Below are positions 21,101 through 32,137 of a DNA stretch of 56,650 nt, in pieces. Under the pieces are notes generated by a model that saw only the letters and a program-made list of their open reading frames with translations, did no database searches and was not told where the DNA came from. The stretch covers positions 13,141,148 through 13,197,797 of the forward strand of contig NC_049993.1 of assembly GCF_000003815.2 (NCBI RefSeq). Direction: 5' to 3'. The position numbers and the translations under genes were made by a program. Positions within the stretch are counted from its first letter, which is position 1. Each line of letters opens with the position of its first letter. Source of the DNA: Branchiostoma floridae. Taxonomy: Eukaryota > Chordata > Leptocardii > Amphioxiformes > Branchiostomatidae.

Positions 21101-24100
21101 ACCACTCAGAACCCACGACTGTGTACCTCCGATCTAGCGCGCGGCTGCCAAACTTTACCTGCTTATTTCTTCAGTTAGAAACAAAATTTCACCAATCTAA
21201 CTTTTGATATCAGTTCCGCTGGCTAAAAGGGAATTTCTCACCGCTAAAATCATGCGTCTATACAGCCGTTCAGTTTTTGGCTCGGATCTCTTTTAGGGTC
21301 CCCACTAGCGGAGTAATACATCAATGAGACCTTAAGTTTAATGTATTATTGAAAAAATCTATCAAAAGAAAGAATGTCGTTTTCTTCATCATCTCTGAAA
21401 GTTTGGGTGTCTTACGTTAATGAATTAGCCTCTGGGAGGTAATTAAGTACGAGATCATGATAGGCATGAAAGCGCCACCTAGCGGCGGACAAAGGCCAAA
21501 GTGCAAAGGCGTCGAGACTGACGCTTTTGACGTGTCGCAAAGACTCATTAGATCAGTCTGTGTATGAGTTTGACTGAGTAGTGTTCTCTTTGTGACTTTG
21601 TCTTTGTTTAATTGGAATATATCTCAGAGAATAGTCGTGTAAGGGATATCAGCACGACAGGCACGAAGAGATTCATCCGGATCTTTCTACGTAAAATAAA
21701 CGGTTCTATAGAGGATCGGGTGAAGGTACTATAGCTCATAAAGTCAAAACAGAGCTTAACGACTAGAAATTGATGTTAGCTGCGTTTCAAGCTCCCTTAT
21801 ACCAGAGGCGGGCAAGCCGAACTGAGCCTTTCTGATTGGCCTTTTATAGGTGTCGCCTAGCCCGGGGTTTGGGGGGGGGTGGGTGTTGGAGGGGCGTTCG
21901 AGAGAAGGCGGCGATTGCAAAAAATAACTTGGATGTAGTTTGCCTCAAGAAAGATAGCTTTAGAACCTTAGTCCTCTTTCAAATGGCTTCTATATCCAGT
22001 AGAGTGTGATATAAGAAAAATAACAATAGTAACGCCCCTTGGAAATGTAGACCCGTCCGTTACCATGGTAATGGAAATAGGTACACGGCGTAATCTGCAG
22101 CCAAAAAATGCGGGGTGGCGCCCGGTTATAAACCCTTTTCAAATTTTTGCTCCAGTGCTATTCCTTGATTTTTTATGAATATTTTTCATTTTTATTTAAG
22201 GTCTCATTGATGAGTTTCTTCTTCCCATAGACTTCTGTGTTATAATTCGTGGTTTAAATGGGCGCGTTCATAATGAAGCTACGTGAAATTTCAGCAGATT
22301 TTTCATTCTTTGTCGAGCACATTTACCCTATATTGTGGGAAAAAATTGCCAACGTAAACTATACATAGAAACTTTTTTTATAGCAATTGCAAACTACGAT
22401 TAGTCAATTCCCACAAAATAAAGGCACTTTTTCGCTGCTATTGTACAACCGCACCACTCAGAACCCACGACTGTGTACCTCCGATCTAGCGCGCGGCTGC
22501 CAAACTTTACCTGCTTATTTCTTCAGTTAGAAACAAAATTTCACCAATCTAACTTTTGATATCAGTTCCGCTGGCTAAAAGGGAATTTCTCACCGCTAAA
22601 AACATGCGTCTATACAGCCGTTCAGTTTTTGGCTCGGATCTCTTTTAGGGTCCCCACTAGCGGAGTAATACATCAATGAGACCTGAAATGCACGAGGATG
22701 TTTGTCTTTCAGTGTCAAAATTTGTGCATAAATAATATTACTAGTAATATATAATGATAGACAACTCTCCATCTTCATGACTACTTTGTCCCCCCAACGA
22801 TCTGGATTTCAAGGACTATGTAGGTAGGTAATAGATACATCTATCCCTCATTAGACGGGACAAGCAGTGTTTTTGCTTCAATAGGAAGCAGGCTGAATAA
22901 AAATTCTAACTGGAAGCTATGTCTCATAGTACAAATGTATGTGACTCCACTGCCCACCCAAAAAAATTCTAGGGTCGGCAGTTTTTCCTGGGTAGGTAGG
23001 GAAACAGGCAACATTTTTTCCTAGGCCTAGGGGGAGGGTTGTACTAGTAAATGAGATTGCATTGGCTTCCTGTACAAAAACACACATAAGACCACAGCAA
23101 GTAGATTTTATGGATGACATCTGCATGCTTATTAATCTTTGCTTGATTTCAGAAAAAAACAATTTTTTTCTTCTTCGGAGATGGTCAACCGTCAACATGA
23201 GGAGAAAGTACAAAAATGGGAAAATGTGTTGTAGTCTAATGATTGTACTTGTAGAAGTGACACTAGCAATTTAGCCATGACTGTAGTTGTAGAAGTGAAA
23301 CTAGTTGGATAGTTGGAAGTCATGAGTGTAGTTGCCAACTTGGTATGTGATAACAGTCTACCACACTTGTAACACTTTTACTGCACTATAGTTTACTTCT
23401 ATTTTACCAATCAGAATGCCCTTTATGTTAATGACATTGATGTTATACTTACCCAGGTGAGAGAACAGGTGTGTCAGCTAGGTGTGTTAGCTGCACTGAC
23501 AGGTATCCTGAGAGAGAAGCAGGAGGAACATGGGCGCCTCCTACCTGATCAGCTCAAACTGCAGGAACAGACAGCTGCCCTTGTTCGCAAACTTACCCAC
23601 CAATACAAGTGAGTCTTACATGTATGTAGCCTGAGTACCATCCTCCAAAGTTACTGTGGCTCAACACTTTGGCTGGCTAGCCATTGGTAACTTCGGAGGA
23701 TGGTACAGTATTAGTGCTCAGGCTGAGTCTTATGCCGAAGTTATGGTCTAAACTAAAGACTACTATTGACGTGTTGTTATCTGTCTTTATCCAGTGACGT
23801 AAAAGTGATAGTGTTGCATAGATTAGTTGTTTTATGTTTACATTCCTGTTTTACTCTGAGTGTATACTGGTAATAGAAAGATTAATTGGGCCAAAAAAAG
23901 TATATACAATGTAGGTCACTCATGAATTCCCTTTCCTTGATCCCACCTTACTCGAAATGTATTCGGGATAAAATTTTAAAGCTTGTTTTTTTACCGACAG
24001 AATTAGCCAAGTTATGGCATATCAGACCCTCTTGCCAATGATTTAACGCAGTCATATATGCTGTAGTCTGTAGATATTGTTTTATTAGGTAATATAAATT

Positions 24101-27100
24101 TGGTAATTTTTCAATGGAACGAAGAGCATGGATTCTAGCAGTACATTTCCAAAAATTGTTTATTGATTATAAAGGCTGCATATAAAGGCTGCATCCCGAA
24201 AAAAAAATATAAACTGCATATTTTGTCATGAAACGCAACAGGTAAGCCTATTGCATGGATGATAGTTGATACCATATGGTGCATAAGATTCTTGGCTAAT
24301 GACTTGTTTTTATACAACACACAGGTGTCAGTTGGACGACCTGAGGCAGTCCCAGATCCTGAGCTTACTGTTGCAGTTCTGTGACGTCTACGGCAGGGAC
24401 ACGCGGGGAAAGTTCAGACACGCCTTCCCCGCGGAGTCTCGCTGCTTCCTCAGACGCCTCACGACGGGAAAACAGCTAGTGGGGCGAGTCACGGAGCTAC
24501 GGAAGCTGGAACGCAAAATGGTGATGCAGCGTTTCAACCGCAGGCATGTCATAGGCTTGTGCGAGGACAGGGTGTATCTGTGCGAGCTGTACGACACGAC
24601 GACGACCGATGACGTGTTGGTCAGCGCGGAACTGGTGAAGGCGGGGCTAGCCTGGGTGGAGCCTGAGGACGTGATGTATCCTAGCAACAAGGGGTCAGAG
24701 GGCATCGAGGATGATGACAGGGGAGTGTGGAAGGACATGTTTGTGACATGCTGGGTTGATGGAAGTCACTTCTGGGCTCATGTCGGTGGTGACGACACTC
24801 ACGGCACCATCAAGAGGATACAGGACGAGATAAAGTCCGCTAAGTCTCGCGCTGAGCCTCTGATAAAGTGCCCAGAAGTAGGTGACATGGTGGTAGCTCC
24901 TCCGAAGGGAAATCAGGATGAAAGTAAGGACGACCTTCCTGGCTCACCCGGTACTACAGGGTACCGCGCGGTGGTGACAGAGGTCAAGGTTGGCATGGTG
25001 TCTCAAGTTCGTGTACACGCCGTCGACTACGGTTTCGATACGGATGTGTCGTGGATCCTGTTGACGAAGGTCCCTTTGTCAGTCAGTGACGTTCCCCCAC
25101 AAGCCACTGCCTGTGTGTTGAGGTCTGTTATCCCCCCTCCCCCAAGTGTTCCTGCCTTGTGTAGTGTTCTAGGCACCTTGTGTAATCTCACCCAAGACCA
25201 ATGTAAAGTCAGTGACATGATTGTTGAGAAGGAAGGCCTCTCTCTTGTAACAAAGCTCTGCTACTCTCCTGTTGACGAGGTCTGTAGACTGTCCGCCAGC
25301 GTTCTTCTCAACCTGGCCAGAAGTTCCCGCATACGAAACCGAATGGGTCTTCTCGGGGCGCCTAAGGCTCTACTAGACATGTGTCAGAGGTATGTCAAGG
25401 ATGATGCAATCCTGGAGGCCGGGATAGGGGCTTTGAGGAACCTGATGTACCAGTGTATGCCTAACCGCTGGCGACTGGTGGATCTTAAAGGGTTTATGGT
25501 GCTCATGCACATCTACAAAACCTCGAAGAATGAGAGCATAAAGTTGCAAGCACTGGGTGCAATCAAGAACCTGGTGGGCGAAGGAAACACAAAAGGCGAT
25601 CCGGACTTCACACTGAAGTATAATGGATCTCCAAGAAATGAAGACGGCTACCACTTCCTCAAGGCTATGAAGAAAGAATCCAAACTGGAAGGCGATAGAG
25701 AAATTGACAAGAAAAGTTCTCCACGTACTAGTGGTAAAATTGAGTCTCTGTCAGAAGATGCAGAGGAATCAGAATCATTGGCAAAGTTCATTCTCAACAA
25801 CGTCACGAAAGCCAAAAGGTCGCGCACAGCCTCCGAGCCAGCTTCAAGGTCAAAAGGAAGTCCCAAATCTGGAGACAAAAAGTCGGAATCTAAGACGACT
25901 TCAGCTAGATCACAGAATAGATCACGATCAAAGTCAGAGGAATCACCTAAATCTATATCCCCAAGGAGGTCCAGATCACCAAGGAAGTCGCCCGAAAAGT
26001 CAACACAAGAGTCACCTACAAGAAAGAAGAGTGACAGGAAGTTAAGAAAAGGGGAGGTCCATCCAGACCCGACTGAAGTCAGTCTTGGTACAGACACTTT
26101 GAACTCATTCTTTGATGACCTAAGTGATGCAGGTTCTGTCAAAGACACAGTAGCGGCGAAGGAATTCTTACAAACGGTCCTGTCCCCAGATATCCCGTCT
26201 TCTCGGCCGCTAAGCGAGGAACCGAAGTATGTGCAGGGGTTTGTTGTAGACTTTGTGGAAGACACAACGCATGACATCAGACCTCAGACATCAGTGGACA
26301 AAATCTCCATCACCACCATAGGGAGGATCACATGTGCTTTTCTGAACAGTGGGAGAGGGGGTAGGTACCATTATATTAGTGTTTATGCAGGGCTCGAAAT
26401 ACCCTTTTCTGCATACCTGCTCTAGTGCAGGTAACATTGAAAATTACCTGCACCAGACAAATTTTACCTGCACCACTCTGGATTTAGGAAGTATGGATCA
26501 TACTAAAATTGTTCAGGAACCATTGCTATTTTTTTCTTTTTTACTTTGTAGGTGGTAACAGCCAATGCATCAAAGAACAATCCACATGAACCTACATTAT
26601 AGGACATTTATGTATAAAACCCAGTACATGGACCAGTGCACTAACCTGCATATGCAGGTGGTATTTCGAGCCCTGTTATGTATCTTCCATTTAATTTATA
26701 ATGACAAACCAAGTTGTAGAAAAAGTAGTTAGTACTACATTGTACTTGTTGGCATCCTTCTGTGTCAAGAGACAATGAAGTAGACAGTCACTTGCAAGAG
26801 AGTTCGGCATTATTTGTAGTAGTAGAATCTATCTGGTAAAGGTAGTTCCATATTCTGTCTTTGTAGACCGATTTGGCAATGGGTTGTTATCCACTGTCTA
26901 GGGCACTAGCCTGAGTATCATCCTCCGTAGTAACCGCTGGGTCACGACTTTCACTTGCTAACCACGGTGAGCGAAAGTCGTGAGCCAGCGGTTACTACGG
27001 AGGATGATACTCAGGCTACTAGCTATAGGGCACAGCATTGGAAGGCAGAGTCCATCCCTCTCCTTTACCTCCCCAACCCCAAGGGTACTAGCAAAGAAGG

Positions 27101-30100
27101 CCAGGAATCAAACCCATAACCTCTCAACCCCTTAATCTATATTGTTCCATCCATGACATTAGAAATATTGTTATGGTTGATTGAAATTTGTAAAAAAAAT
27201 TTACAATGTGCTAGATCAAGGCAAATGCTGCCGGTGAATGTTAAGACGTATTTTTATGTACCGTACCAGTAGTTACAAGAATCTTTTTATGTGTTGTGTA
27301 CAGGTACGTTGTACCTGGGTATCAAGCCTGACTACACCGTACGCGGTATAGAAATCACACGGCACGAGAGGGACGAGTTCCGTCTAGGGATCGACCGCCT
27401 GATGACCAGGATGATACCGCCTGTGAAACACGACAAGTACCAGGTATACTTTCGTTGTTGTTGTCACAGCTTCTTTGCACATTTGTAGTGCAAAATTCAA
27501 ACATAAAGCAAGGAATTAAGGTTCAGATGTACATGTACTGTCATGTAGAATTATGTCATTGAGTGTACACTACATTTATACATATTACAACTATGCTTAC
27601 AAATTGTCTCTATTAAGTTTATTGTGTCGAAACAGGTATATAGGAAAACAAAAAAGGAATTTTGGTACGTTTGATAAAAGAGAATAAGAAAGTGACATTA
27701 ATCCATTGAAGAGCTATAGTATGATATCTTCCACTTCCAATTGTCTTACTAGCACAGATGAAAATCAAATATGTACAAAAGTGTATTTCATTACTGAGCA
27801 TTTCATGATTGTGTTGAACTTTTGTATCTAGGTGGTTTTCCACCCAGTTATCTCCCGGAGTGGCTGTGACAGCCCGGATACGCGGAAGTGCGTGGAAGAT
27901 CTGCATGTTATCGAGGTGCAGATCCGGCCGTCGTTCGGAGTGGTCTATGGCACGTGGGAGGACAGGTGTTATGTCCGCATGAACACAAAGAACACTAAGG
28001 TTTGTCGTTTGTTTTCCACATCCAATAAACCACTGTTTAAGGTGTAACACACCAATTTTGTACAGTAAGTAGAAGCTACGTAAGATCAGACCGTAAGGTT
28101 TAAACTACTTACTCTTATCAATAAGGTTGGTGGGTTCTTTGATGCTGTCTTCCAACACTAGACCTCCACATTATGTCCTATCTGTGAAGACATCCTTAAC
28201 AGAAGGTTGGAAGACATATCTACCAAAGTGAAGTGAGGATATTGGTGAACAGCACCTTTCCCAAAGGCACAAGATTGGGGCCTGTTTGGGACTCTAACCC
28301 TGGACCTTTACATTCTGAGCCAACAACCTAACCCCAAGACCACTATGCCACCACTATAGCTATGAATAAGAAGTTCTAAAACCTCATAATTTTGTCCATC
28401 AAAACTATCATATAAACTCTAAGGCCATACCAATTTAATTTGTTGGTTCTCGGATTTTTTCAGAAAAAAGTTGGAGCGACAGGGCGAAAAAAAAAAAAAA
28501 AAAAAAAACCTGCAACAAGTCTGGATTCAGGTCCAGAGTTTCAGGTTGGTAATTCCAGACCTGAAAACCATGGTATATGTGTGGCAGAATACTTATCCAG
28601 TTACAATTACATGAAAAATTTGCATGTAAGCATACATTTTATATTTAATTTCAACAATACAAATGCAAAATAATGTGCAGTATTACAGAAGTACACACAG
28701 TAATAAAGCTTAACAGTTGTAATAAATCATCATAGTAAATCATTAACAACATTAAAAAACTTTTAAAAAGGTTGAAAAACTTTTTCAGCATAGTATAATG
28801 TCTAATGTATGTTAGCAACAACAAGAAAATGACTTCATTTCACCCAAAAAATAAGAGTGCCTGAAACATCTGATTCATTATTCCCTTTGTGAAAGCTGCA
28901 GTTTAAGCAAAAAACGCTAGAGGCGTGCTCATTTGCATGAAATTGCATCTCATTTACATACTTGTGACTGGCTACATGGCGGCCATTTTGGTTTGCCGAA
29001 TCGTCATTTTTCAGCACAAAGTTCACGATCTATTGGTGGTTTTCGATGATTTACAACACAAAGGAAAACATAAGCAGGTGATAGTTGTTTTTGCATGTCC
29101 AGTACTTGTTTCAGAAGTTTTGTTTAACTGAGCCGAAGTTTGTCCAGCAACTTGTGGGTAAGGGGCCATGTAACTCTCACGAACATGCAAATGAGTTCTC
29201 ATGAACATGCAAATAACCTCATGGATTTTTTTTTTTTTTGAAATTGGGAAAAATAGAAGCGGCGATTCCGAGAACCAACAAATTAAATTGGTATGGCCTA
29301 AGAAGAAAAACAGTGCTAGTCACTGACAGGAGCTTACCCTGGTAAAAGAATACAGAAATGAATCAATAAAAGACATCTATTAGTTGCATGATAAGTATAT
29401 ACTTTTGATGGTCAGTTACATTACATTATATCACTTGTCTGTTTAGTTGACCCATCAAGATGTGAGGGAGTTGGTCCTGAATGAAGAGGAGCAGCGGTAC
29501 CAAGCAGAGGTGGAGAGTCTACAGAGTGAGATCCAGAGACTACAGACACAACTCAGGTCACCTTCCAGAGATAATCACAACAAGGACAGTCCACAAAAAG
29601 GTGTGTATTAGGAGTGTGTACCGGTAGAGACAATTCAGGTACAGGTCCAGAGGATCAAGTCAAGGTCCAGACCTGAACCTGGACCAAACTATTTGTAAAA
29701 ACTTGTGAATGGGCAATACTCAGAACAGGGGTCCATTTCAGTACAAGGGATTCTGTTTGGTGGAGTATCGGACATCCTCTGGCATTTTAAGATCTTCTTG
29801 TAAACACTAAGTTTGTCTTAGTCAAAGGTTGACTTTAGAAACTTCAAGTTGGTAAAAATGACTATCAACTCTCTTCTGCTTCATTTGTTATTTTCTTTGA
29901 CCTGGAAGCCCCAAAACACGTAATTGTATTTTTTTTTCATTTTCTAATCGGTCCAAAACCCAGTCCTTTGATTTTTTTTCAGGTCCGTTTTTTTGGACCG
30001 GTCCAACAAAGAAAAACAGTTCTGTTCTTATGAGGACTATTAAATTTCTCCACAACTTTTTCCTGGTTTTGGAATCTTGAAATATTGGCTGTAGTTTGAT

Positions 30101-30449
30101 GCCAAATGCAAGGCTTGAAATACCACCTGTATATGCAGGTTAGTGCAGGCAAATTGGAGCTGTGCAGGTATTTCTGTACCTAACCATTAGGTGTGTAGGT
30201 ATGCAGAAAAACTATTTTGAGCCCTGTAAATGGCTACCTAAACAGACTGAGGGTTAAGAAATAAGACTGCTGATAGAAGTGCTATTGGAGTCACAGTGTC
30301 TTGTTTTGTTTCCAGGGAATGGCAGTGCACTGAGCAACATGGCCTCAGGAGTGATGCAAGGGAACTCCCTGAACAGTTCCTCCGACCGTTCTCCTCCAAA
30401 AGAAGCCATATCACCCTCAAGTCCTGGGGAAAAATGTAACGTGTCATAG
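18101..30449 (+). CDS. Tudor / armadillo / Schlafen-AlbA_2 fusion protein, seven exons
   Basis: Exons: 18101-18373, 23457-23608, 24325-26360, 27304-27443, 27832-27999, 29447-29600, 30316-30449. All have GT-AG borders and fitting phases; total 3057 nt, 1018 aa. Residues 1-141 are helical and armadillo-like. Residues about 224-405 form an extended Tudor domain: VYLCELYDTTTTDDVLVSAE, then WVDGSHFWAHVGGDD, YRAVVTEV and the diagnostic VHAVDYGF strand. Residues about 416-563 are armadillo-type repeats (LSASVLLNLA, GIGALRNLMY, LQALGAIKNLV). Residues about 600-745 are a Ser/Arg/Lys-rich, RS-like linker. Residues about 770-915 match the Schlafen AlbA_2 domain (ITCAFLNSGRGG, TLYLGIK, a spaced helix, VVFHPVISR), with the GG codon split by intron 3. 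Exon 6 encodes a coiled coil. Tudor domains read methyl-arginine and AlbA_2 modules act on RNA, so a germline small-RNA role is plausible but unproven. ATG 18110 is an alternative start. I know no named ortholog. Confidence 0.85.
18962..19325. mobile_element. hAT-like MITE (CAGGCTTTTAGC family), intact, 8-bp duplication GTTAAAGG
   Basis: Inverted ends CAGGCTTTTAGC and GCTAAAAGCCTG, flanked by GTTAAAGG on both sides (18954-18961, 19326-19333). Eight-base duplications and CAGG termini are typical of hAT elements. Short poly-G tract inside; no transposase. Intron 1 of the Tudor-Schlafen gene. Confidence 0.85.
19372..19528. mobile_element. Short inverted-repeat element, ATCTCCAAGCAGATCCTAC ends
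   Basis: Perfect 19-base inverted ends (ATCTCCAAGCAGATCCTAC at 19372; complement ending 19528) with TA next to each end. About 157 bases, non-coding. The TCTCCAAGCAGA core of the terminus recurs alone at many sites in the window. Confidence 0.7.
19631..20590. mobile_element. Tc1/mariner-type non-autonomous element, CAGTCAAACCTGCC ends
   Basis: Inverted ends CAGTCAAACCTGCC and GGCAGGTTTGACTG, with TA on both sides (19629-19630, 20591-20592). The subterminal parts repeat CGACCACCTGG(C/T)C units in inverted arrangement. At 960 bases it carries no transposase frame. A decayed relative is visible near 46690-46800 (shared CCCATTGACATAAGCATTAAG block). Confidence 0.8.
20852..21331. mobile_element. 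GGTCTCATTGATG element, copy 1 of a directly repeated pair
   Basis: 480 bases with inverted ends GGTCTCATTGATG / CATCAATGAGACC. Left flank TGAA (20848-20851), right flank TTAA (21332-21335). Nearly identical to copy 2 (22200-22683). The differences I found are two point changes between the ends, one more C/T change and a 4-base indel. Confidence 0.85.
21332..22199. other. Spacer between the two GGTCTCATTGATG copies
   Basis: 868 bases bounded by TTAA on each side. No coding frame of note. Contains a GTTACCATGGTAAT palindrome and a GGGG-rich stretch near 21860. Intron 1 of the Tudor-Schlafen gene. Confidence 0.6.
22200..22683. mobile_element. GGTCTCATTGATG element, copy 2 of a directly repeated pair
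   Basis: 484 bases in the same orientation as copy 1, inverted ends as above. Left flank TTAA (22196-22199), right flank TGAA (22684-22687). Has a 4-base insertion relative to copy 1 near 22418. Confidence 0.85.
23628..23724. repeat. Fold-back element with AGCCTGAGTACCATCC arms
   Basis: Left arm AGCCTGAGTACCATCCTCC and right arm GGAGGATGGTAC...GGCT form an imperfect hairpin starting 19 bases after exon 2 of the Tudor-Schlafen gene. Same family as 26908-27017. Confidence 0.6.
26388..26675. mobile_element. MITE, CAGGGCTCGAAATAC family, copy B, 5-bp duplication TTATG
   Basis: Ends CAGGGCTCGAAATAC and GTATTTCGAGCCCTG. TTATG on both sides (26383-26387, 26676-26680). Starts 27 bases after exon 3 of the Tudor-Schlafen gene. 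Confidence 0.85.
26908..27017. repeat. Near-perfect 110-base fold-back element
   Basis: The arms AGCCTGAGTATCATCCTCCG... and its complement pair over about 45 bases, leaving a short loop. ACT flanks both ends. A strong hairpin in intron 3 of the Tudor-Schlafen gene. Confidence 0.8.
27090..27145 (-). repeat. Possible tRNA-derived SINE fragment
   Basis: On the minus strand a GGTTTGATTCC-like B box follows a run resembling an A box by about 30 bases. Weak and short. Confidence 0.3.
28285..28353 (-). repeat. tRNA-derived SINE head
   Basis: The minus strand reads TGGCATAGTGG (A box) and, about 40 bases on, GGGTTAGAGTCC (degenerate B box), the pol III promoter layout of a tRNA-derived SINE. It does not fold as a functional tRNA. 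Confidence 0.5.
28423..29299. mobile_element. Non-autonomous DNA element with 33-base inverted ends
   Basis: The terminus AGGCCATACCAATTTAAT... with TTGTTGGTTCTCGGA inside is repeated inverted at the right end (TCCGAGAACCAACAAA... to GGCCT). No clear target duplication. An internal module at about 28985-29110 resembles the inside of the 38994-40237 element. Intron 5 of the Tudor-Schlafen gene. Carries A and T homopolymer runs; no transposase. Confidence 0.7.
30109..30226. mobile_element. MITE, CAGGGCTCGAAATAC family, copy C (internally deleted)
   Basis: Ends CAAGGCTTGAAATACC and TTTTGAGCCCTG, only about 118 bases, opposite orientation to copies A and B. AAATG precedes the left end and follows the right end after one extra base. 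In intron 6 of the Tudor-Schlafen gene. Confidence 0.6.
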
Positions 30450-32137
30450 TCAAATGGAAATCTGTTCACATGGTGTTCCGAGTTTGTAGTAAGAGGTTAC
30501 ACTGAGAACTAAAAACACTGAAAAAGTTTCCAAATTTACAGTAACTAAAGGAAAGATCATGGAAAGAGGGCTGTTAAAAATGGAAGAAAAATTTACAATG
30601 GGGTGATACATTGAACCCCCAAAGTATGTTGGTACTAGTAGCAATGGGGCCTTGCCACAACTTTATGGCGCAATTGTGAAAAAAAAATTTTTAAGAACTA
30701 TGGCACACCTGACATATGTTACAAGGAATGGCTAGGCAGTTATTAATACAGTACATCAATACAGTACATGTAAATATGTTATTAGACCAGGTCAGTTGTG
30801 GTGGCCCGCCTACATACTAGTATGCAAAGCAATGGTAACACTACTTAAGTCCAGAAATTCACAAGTCAACATTTTAAAACTTTATCAAGTCGATGTTACA
30901 AAAACACTGGATGCAATATGCAGAAAATACCCACCCCAACCATTTCAACAGTTACACAGTACAGTTACCTGTATGTATTCGGTCCCGAATTGATGGACCA
31001 GGCACAGTATCAGCTTTTACGATTTTGTAGTCTCAAATATGCTACACTCAGTGCAGATAGGTTTGAATAACTTGCAAGAAAAGTGCTCTCCTATTATAAC
31101 TTTGTATGTACCATATCTTGCCCAATATTTTGAATTCTAGTTCTGTTGTGTTTTTGTGTAGAAATTCTAATGTTACTAGCCAAGGCAAGTTTTACTAAAT
31201 GTAGTTTGGTTATACTACAAGTTGCAATAGGTTATATTAGTAGTAGGCCTAGCTACATTTATACATTGTACTTTATAGTTTGGTTATGTTTTTATTGTGT
31301 AGTAGAACATCTCAGTTTTAGTTTGTCATTAGTTATCAAGTTTGTAGATAATGATTTCACCCAATTTGGGGCTGTCTCATACTCTCCAAGCAGAGGTAAG
31401 AGGAAAAGATTGTTAGCACAGTGAGAGATCTATTGTGGGAAGTTGATAGCCCCTGGGACAAGAATATAACATGTCTGGACAAGTATTAAGCTAGACAAGA
31501 ACTGTTTACAAGTTAGGGGCTTTCACCTTTGACATATTACCCAGAATACATCTCTGTCTGTGTGTATGGTCCAGTTTATTCTGATGAAGGCAAGTAGAGT
31601 GTTAGTGGAGAAATTCAGTATGTCCAGTTCCTTGTTGGAAGAAAAAGTATGTTTTTTTATTGTACATGTTCAAAAAGCAGACATTAAACTGTTATTTTTC
31701 ATAGCATTGTGCCTTTTTTTTGGCATTGTCAGTCAGTAAGTGTATTGCAATTTAACAAGCATAACATGTAAGTACTCTTCTAACCAAAAACAACACGACT
31801 AGCAACTTGAACACATACTAGTAGCAGTCACTTTATTGGAGGAGGGAGGGCTTGAAAGTGTAGCATTTACAGAGTTTGTTGTTCAATCAAGGTATTTCAA
31901 TAAAACAAATACAGTTCTGATGTGCATGTTAACTGGTGATCAGTTGTGTTCCAGAAAACAATACCAAGTTTGCAAATATGTAATAGTCTTGTTTCTAGCA
32001 CAGTGTTGTTTACTAAATTACAGATCACATGTCAGTCAGTCTGAAGAATATCACACAAAGATTGAACTGAAGTATATCTCTCATAGGTTCTTATGAACAG
32101 AGAACAGCCTATTTGCTAGATTACATGTCATTTTACT
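30450..32137. other. Convergent 3' flanks of the Tudor-Schlafen and NDUFA11-like genes
   Basis: Non-coding, AT-rich. It should hold both 3'UTRs: minus-strand AATAAA (TTTATT) near 31667 could serve the NDUFA11-like gene, and AATAAA near 31898 is one plus-strand candidate. A CTCTCCAAGCAGAGGT motif lies at 31382. Confidence 0.45.

Noticed and set aside
25648-26277. 209-codon minus-strand frame
   Set aside because: Antisense shadow of the Ser/Arg-rich part of the Tudor-Schlafen exon 3; no domain of its own.
28285-28353. tRNA gene
   Set aside because: A and B boxes are present but the B box is degenerate and no cloverleaf with an anticodon loop forms; a SINE head fits better.
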